Shown here piece by piece: positions 10,367 to 22,741 of a stretch of DNA of 64,000 nucleotides (within the stretch, counting starts at the first letter, position 1; the number at the start of each line of letters is the position of its first letter). The stretch is from the NCBI GenBank assembly GCA_037367405.1, contig JAZKJV010009616.1, positions 62,001-126,000 on the forward strand, in the 5' to 3' direction. The notes below the pieces were generated by a model. The model did no database searches and was not told the origin of the DNA. It saw only the letters and a list, made by a program, of their open reading frames with translations. The stretch comes from Ottelia alismoides. Its lineage: Eukaryota; Streptophyta; Magnoliopsida; Alismatales; Hydrocharitaceae. The position numbers and the translations under genes are program-made.

Positions 10367-13092
10367 GGAGAGCATTCCCGCCAACGTTTCTAGCGGGCCA
10401 TTTCTACAACATGCCATTGATGAGATCGATGCATTAGGAACGAAGGTGAATGCTCTCAAATCCTACAAGACAATGAATAAGTATCTCAGGACGGAGAATC
10501 AAGAGATGAATGAGTACATCGTTGAGCTGAGGAGGAGATGGCCAGAGTACGGGGTAACGTTGTTATGCAATGGATGGACGAACTACACGAGGAAGAAGAT
10601 CAGCAACTTCCTCGTTTATTGCAATGGAAAGACCATTTTTTTGACATATTTTGATGCATCTAAACATGTAAAGGACCACAAGTAACTGTTGAAGTTTATG
10701 AAGGACATTATCAAAGTTATCATGGATAATGGCAGCAAATTAAAGAAAGTCAGTGAAACAACAATGAAGTCTAGCATCTATGATATTTTTTAGACATTGG
10801 GTGCTGCACATTGTATTGATTTAATTCTAAAGGACTTCAACAAGAGGAAGCTCAACGCAAGGGTGGAGCAAGTATGGACGATCACCACATTCATTTACAA
10901 CCATTCCAAAGTCCTGGATTTGATGAGGCAAATGTGCAATGGTGAGCTAGTGAGGCCTGACATCACATGCTTTGCAACTAATTTTATAGCATTGCAAAGT
11001 CTTAAACAACACAAGATAGGATTGAAGACCATGTGTTGCTACGGTGAATGGTTTGATATACCCGAAGCTCAGAGTGAAGAAGGACGGAAAGTGGAGACAT
11101 TGATCAATGATCTCCACTTTTGGGATGACGTGACTCGGGTCACGAAGATCATGGATCTGATTGTTTCTACATTGCGGATCATAGATGCCGATAAGAAGAC
11201 CACCATGGCAGCGATATATGAGGCAATGCGTTGCATGAGAGAGGCCAGAGAAGCAATTGAAAAAGAATCCTAAGTATGGTTGGACATCATAGACGAGCGT
11301 TGGTCCAAGATGCCCTCACATACTCTTCACAAGGCTGGTACTATTATGTAATAAACTAATTTATTTTTCATTTTTTATATCACTTCAGAATCTGAGAATT
11401 GTGCTTGTTTGTGTCCAACTTATTACTTCAATCCTAAGTACTTGTATAAGAATAGTCTTGGTACAAATGCTGATCTTCTAGTAATTGTAAAAATTATGAT
11501 GGAAAAGCTCGTCAAGGATGAGAAGATACAAACATTGTGTATGAATGTGGTAATTTTGATTTTGGAGCTAGATTGAGACTCACAAAATATTCTTTAAGAG
11601 TATTATGTAACAATTTATAACTTCAACCTATGTGCAGGTGAAGTACTTTAGGGATGCCTTGGGTTCCTTCGGTAGAATTACTATGGTAAATGAACGGAGT
11701 AGTACTCTTCATGGTAAGGACAAAGACAAATAAGTCCATTGAATGTATATCGATGTATTACTATTATTGATTTATTTTCTTTTGGATTTTCCGCAGTTGA
11801 ATGGTGGTTAGTGTATGGGATTGAAGCTCCCCACCTATGAAAAAGTCGCAGTCAAAGTGTTGTCTCAAACCGCATCTGCTAGTGGTTGTGAGAGGAACTG
11901 GATCACATTCAACTTGATCCATTTGAAGAGATGGAACATGTTAGGAGAACAGAAGCTCCATGATCTTTTCTGCGTGCACTACAACTTGAGGTTGAAGATG
12001 AAACATACAAGGACGGTCCAAGACAAAGAGGACTACACAAATCCTATTGATCTTGCATACATTTTCAAGATGCACGCTGACTATGCTGATGAAGATGTTC
12101 TCCAGAGGTGGATGGATTCCAATGGTGCTCCCGTTCTTGATCAATCGGGTAGAAGACCACACGAGAATATAAGCCAGCAAATGGGATCAGATGTAGGTGA
12201 CTATCTAGATAGATCCGGTTAGATTACGGACCCTCTTGGAGGGTTGGAGGCGGAGGTTGATATAGTTGTTGATGAAATTCTCTCCACTAGTTGCAAATCC
12301 AAATCCAAGTCAAAGGATGACAGTGGAGATGTTGTTGTTGTTGTTGGCGGTCATGGTGGATTTGGTGATGGGGAAACATGTTTAGGGAGGTCAGCAAGGG
12401 GTGGTCATGGACCACAAGATACAATATTCGAGGAAGGGCTCTACGGAGGGCGCGAATATATGGAGTGACAGAGAAACACACATGGATAGTTTGTTCCAAG
12501 TTCGAGTTTGAGACCTATGGATTATGATGCATACGATTAGGGCCATCGTCCTACCGACATCTACATGGATGCTTTGATATCATATGTAGATTCCTTAAGT
12601 TGCATGGACATTGACATATCATTTCATAGAGGAACACCAAGTCCTCTGGCTGGATACGTATCATCACATGATGAGAGATCATTTGGCATCTTTCCAGAAT
12701 TCTTTCATGCTCCTCCTCCTGGACCTCCTCCTCCTCCTCAGGTGTATACACCTCCATCATATGTTTACAGTGGGTATGGAGGATATAGCAGCTGCAACAG
12801 TGAGAACTACCAAGGTATCCAACTTGAGCTGAGCCAGGGCAGCTTCTTTGGCGGCGATAGTTATGGTTTCTTTCCTGAGTACATGCTAATGCCTCCTCCT
12901 CCTCCGTAGAGATCTTCCCCTACTCCATTGTCGTCGTCCCAGGGATCTCAAGCTAGTACTTCACCGCCTCGTCGTGCTACTCGTGATACTGGATCTATTG
13001 CTGCTTATCCTCATCTCGGGATACTCATAGGTGTCGATGACCACCAATATATGAAGTATGTGATGGATTACAAGTCCATGTACTCCTCGTAA
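10367..13092 (+). pseudogene. hAT transposase (DUF659 and hAT dimerisation domains), degraded
   Basis: Three blocks follow the order of plant hAT transposases. First comes a DUF659 block (10373-10790) with the family motif LLCNGWTNYTRKKISNFLVY. Next is the RNase H-like core (10797-11340) with GAAHCIDLILKD, TTFIYNHSKVLDLM and RPDITCFATNFIALQSL. Last is the C-terminal dimerisation block (11815-12110) with SGCERNWITFNLIHLKRWN and YNLRLKM. Three GT-AG introns fit the alignment: about 11338-11391, 11550-11637 and 11714-11796. The last two rejoin reading frames cleanly. Damage includes TAG near 10793 where the family has Trp, a frame change near 11815, and stops near 12220 and 12466. A Gly/Pro/Tyr-rich tail (12223-13092) continues in the same frame past these stops, with proline runs at 12715-12735 and 12893-12906. 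The element is inactive as read. Confidence 0.82.
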
Positions 13093-13284
13093 CATGGGAG
13101 AACTACCTTGAGTACATTGATTCTGCGATGCATTATGAGAGACAACAAGGAAGGGGGGCCATTCAGATCCACCACAGAACTCTTGGTTCTGAACTGAACT
13201 CATCACCATGTAATATCTTTTAATCTTTTATTACAGCTACGTGAATATATGTATTTTCACTTGTCGTAAGACTGTTAGTCTGTT

Positions 13285-13512
13285 ATTAAGTATTAACAAC
13301 GATATGTTAGATATGTGTGGCATACCATCATAGTCATAGATGAACGATATGTGTGCTCTGAGCCTATAAGTGTGTGTGTGTATATATATATTATTTCATT
13401 ATTTGAAAAAGTTAGATTAACTCCATTTGCAATATCTAACATATTATACAATATGACTTATATGACCGATATGTACGATATGAAGGGTATAAATGAGTGA
13501 TATGTGTAACAT
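13285..13512 (+). repeat. Cluster of GATATGT words, probable hAT subterminal repeats
   Basis: GATATGT or GATATG recurs near 13301, 13310, 13347, 13468, 13477 and 13499 in an otherwise AT-rich stretch after the transposase gene. Clusters of short repeats next to the termini are typical transposase-binding regions of hAT elements. A GT and TA dinucleotide run (13373-13392) interrupts the cluster. Confidence 0.4.
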
Positions 13513-13734
13513 AAATGTATATTTATAAGTTATTTATTGTTCTAATAACTAGGAAGATCTTAATTTTAAAAAATCTGAAAAATATGGCTTTTTGATCCAT
13601 TTCCAATATTTCCACCGAAATCGAAACTTTTTGAAAATTCAGAAAAATTTCGGTATACAGGATCACCAAAATGAAACTGAAATCAAGATTTCAAGCCTTT
13701 CTTCACCTTAGAGTATGGATAACAAAGGATGGGG

Positions 13735-14344
13735 TTTACCGCTTGAAGGTTCGGATGCACCATGGCTTCCCATTGGCACAACACAGATGTTCGACGACAC
13801 TTGACAGAGCGGAGCTGCAACATCCTACATAGGATGGGCCCCGCTGATGATGTGGCATGATGACATGGCGTGTTGACATGGTAGATGACATGGCATGCTG
13901 ATAGAGCGGATGATGTAGTATCAGTTGCAGAAGACGAATGGATTGCATGGAAGATTAATAGCCAAGACTTGTGAATAGTCACATCAAAAGACGAAGGGTC
14001 TCTGCGAGAGATGAAGAGTCCTTGCATTCATTATACATGTAATAATGGTGTTCCTTCATATACCTCATGCTTGTGTAGATAAGGAGGGATATAGTTCATT
14101 TGTAAACAACACACACTTCAGAGAGTTTCTTGCTAATAACAAAGAGAAGTCGGTGACATTGCTCTTGTATTCTTGTGTGCTTGAGTGCTTATGTGTTTGA
14201 GGTGTTCAAGCTACATGGTTATTCGGTTTGCTGGTGTATGTATTCATGCATAGGGGAGGGCTGGTTAGCTGTGAGAAACTAACGCCGTACATTTTAGTCT
14301 CAAAATCAGTCTTGAGATTTTACACATGTGACAATGACCATGGT
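13735..14344 (+). other. Unassigned region with LTR-like features
   Basis: No coding homology is visible. GATGACATGGC-like words recur at about 13850-13900. From 14025 to 14160 the composition looks like the R-U5 part of a plant LTR: a TATA-like CATTATACATG, then a terminus-like stretch with short T/G-rich runs. No paired copy, terminal TG/CA or target duplication could be fixed, so it is only a candidate LTR fragment. Confidence 0.25.
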
Positions 14345-14520
14345 GTATGGTGTAGGCGGCAATGGTGGCGGTGATGTGGTTGTACTGTCTTGGTGGTGGC
14401 ATGATGATGGTGGTGGTCGTACATAGGAAGGAAAATGTGGTGGTGGTGATGGCAACAAGTCATGGCGGTGGTGGCAGTGACAAGTTGGGAGGAAGGAGAA
14501 GGTGGTGGTGGTGGGAGGTT
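14345..14520 (+). repeat. GGT/GGC-rich simple-sequence region
   Basis: There are irregular runs of GGT, GGC and GAT triplets, for example GGTGGTGGC and GGTGGTGGTGG. The open frames here (Val/Gly/Trp-rich on plus, His/Pro-rich on minus) come from this composition. Confidence 0.75.
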
Positions 14521-14877
14521 ACCCCAAATACATGGTTTCAAAACAAATTAATATTACGATTGATCTCAAAGACATGTCATCAAAACAGACTAATAATGTC
14601 ACATGTCACTCAACGACTTACCACAAAACAACATAAAACATGGCAAGTTCGTAACTCATGGAAGGTTAAGCCAAAGACCTACCTTGAGTTCAAACTAAAT
14701 ATTTAACATGCCTCCTAAACTTATGTAGATTCACCTGAAAATTTATCATGAATAAAGAAAAATAAAATCTATGATTTGGTATGATGATTACTAGAAGTTA
14801 TTATATCGTGCAAAAATATGCAACAAGTTCCAATCCATCAATCATCATCGCAAGCATGGTCGTTCTACGTGGTTAAC
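14521..14877. other. Unassigned AT-rich stretch
   Basis: I see no gene, repeat or element boundary here. It separates the simple-sequence region from the left LTR of the copia element. Confidence 0.5.
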
Positions 14878-15331
14878 TATTAGGGACAGATCCAAGCAAG
14901 CACCACAAGAATAAAACCATGATCAGAGAAGAATGACTCGTACAATCGCATGAGGCGAAGATTTATAGTGGTTCGATAATGTGCCTACACTTATTCACAC
15001 CAAACTCTTTCTATTATTTCTTGACTTATTTTTGGAAAATAATATGTGGTGCCCCAATACCCCTTTTATACTGCAACAAAAGAATACCAATTGTATTCAA
15101 CAATCACCACCATCAGTTCTCAGTCAATCAGGATGCAGGGGGCATATCAAGTATCTCAACAATCCAACCCAACAGCTCTCAACCAATCATGATACAGCAG
15201 GGAGATTAGATATTTGAGTAATCTAGCCCATTAACTCTCGATCAAGTAGAAGGTAAGAGGGAGATCAGCCACATCAGCAATCCTCTGCACTAGTACTCAG
15301 ATAAGTAGCCTCCACGGGATAAATCTCAACA
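14878..15331 (-). repeat. 3' LTR of the copia element
   Basis: It matches 42803-43314 along its length, with terminal words TATTAGG on the left (TGTTAGG in the other copy) and CTCAACA on the right. It holds four units of a 59-bp tandem repeat starting at 15099, 15158, 15217 and 15276; the other LTR has five. Confidence 0.85.
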
Positions 15332-16989
15332 ACATGCTCCAGCTTCCATACTTGGATCATCATCAATAGTCCTGGTGTGAGCTTCCCGTGTGTTTATATG
15401 CTTGAAGACCAATAGAAGTTGAAAATGTGTTCATCTTCTCCACACTCATGAACTTGGTGAATATATCAATAAGATTTTCTAACGTGTGGATCTTCTTCAA
15501 CACAAAATTTCTATCTCTAAGTTGCGTCCGAATGAAGTGGTACTTCACATCAATGTGATTGGTCCTCGAGTGAAAGATCGAATTCTTTCCAAGATAAATT
15601 GCACTTAGATGGTCAAGGAGTAATTAACAATCTTCACTTTCTTTATTCAGATCTTCATTAGATCCTTCAAATCATATCATTTCCTTGTAAGCTTCTGTTA
15701 CCGCCACGTATTTTTCTCTTGTGGTTGAGATGGTCACTTTTTCTGAAGTCTAGAGATACACTTAATGGATCCACTCCCAAGGGAAACGAAATACCATTCT
15801 GTATTTTTCCTGCTATTGATATCTCTTACAAAATATGAGTCGACTAAGTCTCAAATAGAAATGTCAGTGTTTCCATAATACAATGCCATGCTAAAGATAC
15901 CTCCCAGATATCGTAGAATCCACTTCACATCTCCCTCATGTTCCTTACCATGATGCATCATGAATCTTCTCACAACTCCTACTACAAGGGAGATGCCCGA
16001 TCTTATGCAAACATTTGCGTGCGTTAAACTAATAACATCAGTCTGGTAGGGCACTTTGGACATGTACCCATGCTTCTCCTTCATAACAACGTCTTTCTCC
16101 TTTAAAAGTTTGAAGTGGCTCCGTAAAGGTGTTTGAGTAGGTTTTGCATTTTTCATATTAAACCTCTCAAATAGCTTCTTGATATAGTCTAATTGAGATA
16201 ATATCAGCTTCTTATTTTCATGTCTCTACTAATATGCATTCCAAGGATTTTCTTTATAGGATTTAGATCATTCATCTCAAAATCCTTTCACAACATCCCC
16301 TTGAGATTTCCTATCTATTCCTTGCTAGAGCCTACAACAAGCACATCATCTACACACCCAATAGAGTGATGTAAGACTACCAAGCCTCTTGAAATAGCAA
16401 CAATGTTCAGTGTGACACTTGCGGAATCATGTGGTTATCATGAAATCATCAAATCTTTTATGCCATTGTCTTTGTGCCTACTTCAATTATAAATGCCTTT
16501 TCAAAGTTTACATACCATGTCTTCTTTTCTAGTAGCTACATAGCATTGTGGTTGTTGCATGTAGATATCCTCCTCAAGATCTTCATGGAGAAATGTTATC
16601 TCAACATCCAATTACTTTAAATTAGGTTATCTAATGCAATAATGCTCATTACTACTCTTACGGTTAAGACATTTACAACATGTGCACAGATCTCTGTGAA
16701 ATCGACTCATGTTTTATGTTGAAAGCTCTTTGACACTACTCGAATCTCATATATAACGGTACCATCAACTTCCTCCTTCACCATGTATGCTTGATTGTTG
16801 TGTAGAGCCTTCTGTCTCTTCCGTCGTGGGACTAAATCCCGTGTCTTGTTACTCACGAGGTATTCCATCTCATCATCCATGGCTAACTCTCACTGATTCC
16901 TAGTCTCACCATATAGTGCTTCATCAAAGCATTCAATCTCACCATTACTAGTCAGTAATAAGTAATTCAAGGAAGGTGAATACCTTATA
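15332..16989 (-). pseudogene. pol: copia pol, C-terminal part (reverse transcriptase and RNase H), degraded
   Basis: Minus-strand pieces match copia polymerase. The frame 15851-16156 contains NAKPTQTPLRSHFKL, YMSKVPY, then GKEHEGDVKWILRYLGG, which is the RT-RNase H junction. The frame 15363-15548 contains YHFIRTQLRDRNFVLKKIHT and NLIDIFTK, the RNase H end (compare HTxxNxADxxTK in the family). Between 16160 and 16989 the same protein continues with many stops, including MDDEMEYLVSNKTRDLV, the start of the RT domain. The piece stops at the insertion point of element B and continues at 37835. Confidence 0.8.
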
Positions 16990-16994
16990 GTGGG
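16990..16994. repeat. Target site duplication of element B, left copy
   Basis: GTGGG lies directly left of the LTR start (TGATGACCC at 16995) and recurs directly right of the other LTR at 37830-37834. Confidence 0.93.
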
Positions 16995-19900
16995 TGATGA
17001 CCCGAAAAATCCCAAGCAACTAAGGATGAAGAAATAGAGCTAAGGTCGTTGCGACCTCAGTCGCATAAGAGATCAATCGGTCGATCAAGAAAATGAGGTT
17101 CAGACCACCAAAATTAAATCAAAATCAAATAAATGCGATAGCGGTCCTGGCTATTAGATTAGCCTGGTATAGCGACCAGGGTCGGACTCAGGGAGCACGT
17201 GATGGCCTTGCGGCCTACAAAGTAGTCTAAAAAAACAAAATAAAATAAAAGACCAGTGTTTTTGGTGGATTTTTAATTTTTATAAATTTTTTGGATTTTT
17301 AATTAATTAAGAAAATAAAGAAAACAAGGAAACAAGCCTACACAAACAATTATTTAATGCATCAAAAATCACTCAAAAATTCAACTAAAAAAGTTTTGAT
17401 GTATTTCATATTTTTTACTATTTTTGGGTATTTTTTGGTATTTTCTGATTTTTATTTAATTTTCTAAAAATAAAATAAGGCAGGGAAATGAAGGTGCTGT
17501 CCAATCAAGAGTAAAAGGCCAATTTAAAATACAAAAAGACCCTTCTAACTCCTGGATGTAATTTTCCTGTAAACTAGAAAGTTTAAGGAAAATTTCGGCA
17601 CTGGGATTATTGTTTTTGGATTTTTAAATTAATTATTAGAATTTTTATAGGTTTTTAGGTGTTTTCAATTTTTATGAGTTTTATACAATGAAAAATGACC
17701 AAAATTGGTCAAAAAATCAAACAAGACAAAATACACAGTAGCTATTTTTTTTGTAATTTTTAAATGAGTTTTAATATTTTTTTGTGATTTTTCAAGTCAA
17801 ACAGTAAAGAAAAAGGCTGTTTTTGAATTTTTTAAAAAATAGCAAATAAAAGCAAAAATGTCTCCAAAAATTCTAGAAAATTTTACAACATGGCAGGAGC
17901 CATGTGTCCAATTTTCATTGAATTTGGAGTGAGTTTGATATTTTATTCAAAATCAAAACCTAGGTACAGTGCACAGGGACCTGTACGTAAATAGCAGAAG
18001 TTCCAGGGGGTCCGGTGCAAAAATCCCAAGAAGTCACGCGCGGGGCACGTCTCTGGGGCCCACAGGGACCTACTTACAAAGAAAATAAGGTATCTGGGCT
18101 GAATAATAACAAGTATTAAAAGCCTAGGGACCTTAGTGTAATTTACCCACTAATAAACGCACATGCTCTAAAAAATCACGCACAGAGGCATATATGCAAT
18201 AAACGAAAAGTTTTCATTCATTCATTAACAACCCAGAACTACAAGGCTATCAATGCAAATATCCCAGACAAACACGTGTCGATGCACGTGACACACTATA
18301 GGCTGGGGTATACATGCAAATAGCAGAAAAGATAGGGTCCAAAGTGCAAATTACCAAACGTAAATAAAATGCTAAAAATATTTACAGGACTAAAACTAAA
18401 CTAAGCTAAAGCTAAGGGCCTAAGAGAATATTTACCCTTTATTAAGTAGGTCGTCGGATGGGCGCCACGTGTGTTGATCGACGGCTGAGAAAGGGGTGGC
18501 GCCCAACGCCGAGTCTTCGGTGCTGATCAAACGGCCAAGGCGTCGCTACGTGGGAGATCGAACGGACGTGAGCTCTGTGGCTAAACCTCGACGATCGACC
18601 GGTCCAGATCGCTCCTCCAAAGATCAGATGGTGCTGGAAGCTCCTCAGATGGACGGTCAGGATCTAAACTGGAGCCTGGGGTCGATCGGACGGCAGGGAA
18701 GGATGATGGATGAACTGGAGGCCGACGACTTTTGCCGGGCCCGTGTGTGCTCTAGCGTCCTCCTCGCGGGCCACTAAAGATCGGAGAAGATGCGTGCTGG
18801 CCTTCCGCATCGAATGGCGGCCTCCGATGACTCGAAGGAGCTCTGGGGAGCTCTGGCGAGGTCGACGGAGGTCGAGCGCCTGCACCTGGATGGTCGGGCC
18901 CTCAAATGGGCTCGATTGGACCTGCAAAACACAGCAGAACGCTCGCGGGTCGAGGGAAAAGTGCCTCGACCCTGTGAAAGGGGGTGACGGTGATCGATGA
19001 GGCGGGGCGGTCGAGCTCCGGCGAGGTGTAAACGGTGGAGCTCGAAACCCCAGCTCTTATGCGAGCTGGGTTGAATGGAAGGGCGGAGAACGTGCGCGAA
19101 GGATAGGCGAACGTGATGGAAGGGTCCGATGATCGAGGCGAAGGTGGATGTGGCCGGAATCAAAGATGAACGGCGACGGCGAGATTTGGGCGAAACTAGA
19201 AATTAAAGAACAGGAAAAGAAACTAGGGCTACTTGGGTGGATGAGTCGACTGGGCTCGAGCTGCTGGAGCTCTGGGTCGTTGCCTCGCGGGTCGTCGTGG
19301 CCCGAGGCTCGAGCTCCTGCTTCAGGCGGAGCACGGCGGTGCTAGCTCGCCAGATCAGAGGACCGAGCACCTTCTCCTCTCTTCGACACCACCCACGGCG
19401 AGCTGTCACCTCAGGGAAGGCAGTGGAGGTCACAGGAATGAAAGGTGGGGAGCCAAAGATGAGGAACAGGGCTGCCGGAGGCGAAGCTACATATGCCAAG
19501 GGGTCCGATAAGATGATGATCGGGTGAGCAATCCAAGGAGCATATCCCTAAAACGAGGTGTGCGCGAGGATCATGGATCTTCTCTTGGCAATCGGAGCCC
19601 TGGGTTTGAGTGGATGAAGATCGGATCTGGTCGCTAAAAGGTTGAGAAGTCGGGTCGGGAACCAGATCCGCAAGGGAAGTGGTCCACAGGGGGGAGTTGA
19701 CCGGGGGGTCAACATTCCCCTGTGGACCAATGAGAAGCAGCCACGTCAAAAAGATTTATAAAATCAATAAAAAATAGGAAATGGCCGAATTATTAAAAAC
19801 TAAAAACATGAAATATGTTTGTTTTAATTTTTTCTATTTTTTGTGATTTTTAATTAATTTTTCAAAATAAAAATAAGTCATTTACACTATAGAGCTATAT

Positions 19901-20649
19901 ATAGGTATATATACAATATAGGATTTTTATTTTTGATTTTTAATTAGTTATTTTTATGCATTTTTATTCCCATTTTATATTTTATTTGTTTATAGCATAA
20001 AATTAGGAATAAAAAGGTATTTTTATTTTATTTTTATTATTTATATACAAAGGTGGAATAAATAGATATATACATCTATGTACAAGGTATATTTACAATA
20101 TTCTTTTTGGTTTTTAATTTTGTTTTTTTATTTTGTTTTTTTTGGTTTTTGTTGTTTTTATTTTATTTATTTACAACATACAAGATAAAATATTTACAAA
20201 ATTTTTGGAATTTTAATTTATTTATTTATAAAGTGAAATAAATATGGATATGGTTGTATGTACATGATGAATATATACAAAAGTGACTCGTTTTATTTTC
20301 TTTTCTTTTCTTTTTAATTTTTCTATTCTTTTTTTAGAGGAAAATCTATTTATTTCTTTACAGGTCTATTTACACACCTGAGCCCCTATCTCCCTCTACT
20401 TTGACTTTTATGTGGTAAGGCCCATGCTGAGCCCTCCCTTGGGTTAGGTTCTCAATATTTATTCTAAATATTTCCTCTTTTTCTTTTTAATCTTTATTCT
20501 TTTATTTTTGCACAAAAACATGCTATTTATTACTTTTTACACCATGCATGCTTTTGGTAATTATTTGTATTTACACATAACTACATGCATTTGCAAAGGT
20601 TTTTGTAGCTAAAATATAAGAATAAAGAGTGATGAATGAGTATTCATCA
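16995..20649 (-). repeat. 3' LTR of element B
   Basis: The LTR is 3655 bp, matching 34191-37829. It ends in TGATGACC on the left and the palindrome TGATGAATGAGTATTCATCA on the right. A GC-rich core (about 18430-19740) lies between AT-rich arms. Open frames within the core recur in both LTRs, but they follow composition and carry no recognisable domain. Confidence 0.95.
18476..18693. promoter_or_regulatory. Cluster of GATC-nn-ACGG words in the LTR core of element B
   Basis: Seven close copies of a GATCnnACGG-type word, or its complement, occur within 218 bases: 18476 (GATCGACGG), 18525 (GATCAAACGG), 18556 (GATCGAACGG), 18593 (GATCGACCGG), 18622 (GATCAGATGG), 18651 (complement) and 18684 (GATCGGACGG). 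The cluster recurs at 35666-35883 in the other LTR. Similar words occur in the cores of A (8390-8530) and D (39700-39975). A factor-binding cluster is possible but unproven. Confidence 0.4.
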
Positions 20650-20664
20650 CCCCCTATACTTAAC
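20650..20664 (-). other. Polypurine tract of element B
   Basis: Minus-strand TTAAGTATAGGGGG directly precedes the 3' LTR start. It is nearly identical to the tract of A and to the 3' arms of the hairpins at 22260-22608. Confidence 0.8.
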
Positions 20665-22255
20665 TTTGCTAGTCCCTTAGCAAACACTTATTTGAAAAAG
20701 AAGTGAAAAAGAAAGAAAGAAAAAGAAAAAGAGGAGAATGCACATGGATCAAGGTTGAATATTAAACTTGCCTTCATTAAATTGAAATATAGAGCTCGAT
20801 CAGATCTTTGGATTATTAATGTGTCGGAACCTTATTTGGACTTAAGCTTAAAACTCAACAGCCTCTAAGTTCCACTAATCTCTAATCAAGACTCCTCAAT
20901 AATCCAGATCAGAACAAGTCATCAAACACAAACCCTGAAGACCATGAATCTTTCCTTGTCCTGTGAATGTGAGGTATAAGCTCTCCACCTCAGAAATGGC
21001 AACTTGACAATCCTCCCCAACAAGGTAACTCTATGACCCCAATCTGGCCACTCTTTCCTCGAGGAGCGGGGTATTCCCTTCTAAGTTCAAGTTCAACCGG
21101 CTCAAGAAGAGGAGGAAGAAGAGAATGGACCATGACCAGTGTAGCCATGTATCCTTGGGAGCTCAACTAGTGTAGCCAAGTCTCCCTGCTGCAAGCTACA
21201 TAAGGTGGATCATGAATCTCAAGCTTTGCTTATTGCACTCTATATACATACTCCGGTGGGATTATCATTTTCTCTCAGACCCACCACTTTTTTGGAGTTA
21301 TTTTCTTTTTGCATTTTTTAAGTGCATCTATACAACATATACATGTGCAGCATATATACAAGGAGTTTTTCCTCTTGAGCCAGTAGACTATCCCTCTTTT
21401 GAAGCTTTATTGCAACCCACAACTCCTGTCGTTAGACCTCATGGCAACCAGACCAAGTTGAGACGCACTTCCTTCACTAAAAGAAGAAGAGAGGTTCCGC
21501 CTAGAAGTACTACCCTCATATGCTACCCCAAGTCAAGGAAGACTGCCTCCTCACCACCTCATCCATAGAGAGCTCGGTGCAAAGTGCGGGTGTCCAAGTA
21601 AAGCCATTGTCTATATGAGTCATGTGTTGTTGTTAAGTGCTCTACTTAGGCTCATTGAGATGACATGTGATCATAGCCTAGTGGACTCAAAGAATTAAGT
21701 CACTATGGGCCTGAAAAGCCTTAAACCTAAGCCCTATAAGGTTCCTCTTATAAATTAGGTGGATTAAGATCTTAATCAAGCTCCATTTCTCAATTTGATT
21801 CCAGGCTAGTTTAAATGTCAACTATAATCTAGAAAAACTATATACATATGTACAAAGATGCTATTTACACAAATTTTTACAAACATGCAAAATTTTTGAA
21901 AAATGTTTTGAAATCATGAATGGATGAATGCATGAAGTGCAAGTTTTGCAAAAGTATTTACACACATTTACACAAGATTTTTGCAAACTTTTGATTTTCA
22001 AAACATTTTGGAAATTTTTTTACTATATACATAATTTTGATAAGAAAATATTTACACAAACTTTACACAAAAAGATTTTTGAAAACATTTTTACAAAAAT
22101 AATTTGTACACTAGCTATTTATGTGCAATAAAAGAATGTTTATGTACATAATTTTTTTTAATTTTTGTGATTTTTAGGTTTTTAGCCACTTTTATTTATT
22201 AACACACTCACACAAAGTACGAGTTATGGCTAAAGTATATATGAAATATATACAC
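20665..22255 (-). other. 3' untranslated region of element B
   Basis: This region is closely related to 1307-2880 of element A. The conserved block at about 21020-21115 corresponds to the LEPVELELRREYP-coding stretch of A, but here the frame is broken. The rest is AT-rich with no supported gene. The plus-strand open frame at 21212-21568 is antisense to the element and is not supported. Confidence 0.65.
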
Positions 22256-22259
22256 CCCC

Positions 22260-22608
22260 CTATACTTAGCTCGAACGATGTCCTCAGAGTCAAGAGCGAT
22301 GAAGAAGACATAACTCGTGCTATGTATAGGGAAGTGAAAAGGAAGGCTATATACAAAGAAGAATGAATGAATAGAAAATCAAGAGAATCTCGGCTTTTCC
22401 CCCTATACTTAGGATCAAGTAATCCTAAGTATAGCAGGCTGTACACAAAGGGAAAACCGAGTGGAGAATGTACACGGTCTACCCCCCCTATACTTAGGGT
22501 AAAATATCCCTAAGTATAGGCAGCAAAATAGGGATAGAAAGAATCAAAAGGAATACCCAAAGGTCCTACATCCCCCCTATACTTAGGGTAAAGTACACCC
22601 TAAGTATA
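22260..22608 (-). repeat. Array of four PPT-like hairpins in element B
   Basis: Inverted repeats occur at 22260-22329 (long loop), 22403-22434, 22488-22519 and 22577-22608. Arms are CTATACTTAGG or CTATACTTAGGG and their complements. On the sense strand each 3' arm runs into five to seven Gs. Order is the same as in A, with the long-loop hairpin nearest the 3' LTR; A has one extra unit. The array starts about 130 bases after the end of the integrase frame (22742). Confidence 0.9.
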
Positions 22609-22741
22609 ACATACTCAAAAGATGAAGAAAGGGATGTGGGACTAAAGAATGTGATGATATAGACATCTGGATCTATACAGGTCGGAAGATCAGTGAAAAT
22701 CAGGCGTGAGATGCAATAGATGTGAGTCAAAAGACCACATC

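Larger units (their letters stand above)
10367..13730 (+). mobile_element. hAT-superfamily DNA transposon, 5' part displaced by element A
   Basis: This is the remnant of a hAT element: a transposase gene (10367-13092) followed by an AT-rich tail with repeated GATATGT words and, at about 13590-13725, a stretch with FTTTCGG-like short repeats ending TTTCTTCACCTTA, which resembles a hAT terminal repeat. The left terminus and the N-terminal BED zinc finger are missing because element A inserted at 10366/10367; they may lie to the left of the window. The right boundary is approximate. Confidence 0.7.

Noticed and set aside
14362..14706. Val/Gly/Trp-rich plus-strand ORF
   Set aside because: It is produced by GGT/GGC triplet repeats.
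18496..19749. Open frames in the GC-rich LTR cores (also at 35622-36939, 8427-9509, 12-548)
   Set aside because: They recur in both LTR copies because the LTRs are duplicates, carry no domain, and occur on both strands as expected from GC-rich DNA with few stops.
20650..22741. Envelope-like third ORF in element B
   Set aside because: No long frame, signal peptide or membrane segment is present; only a short conserved block of unclear nature.
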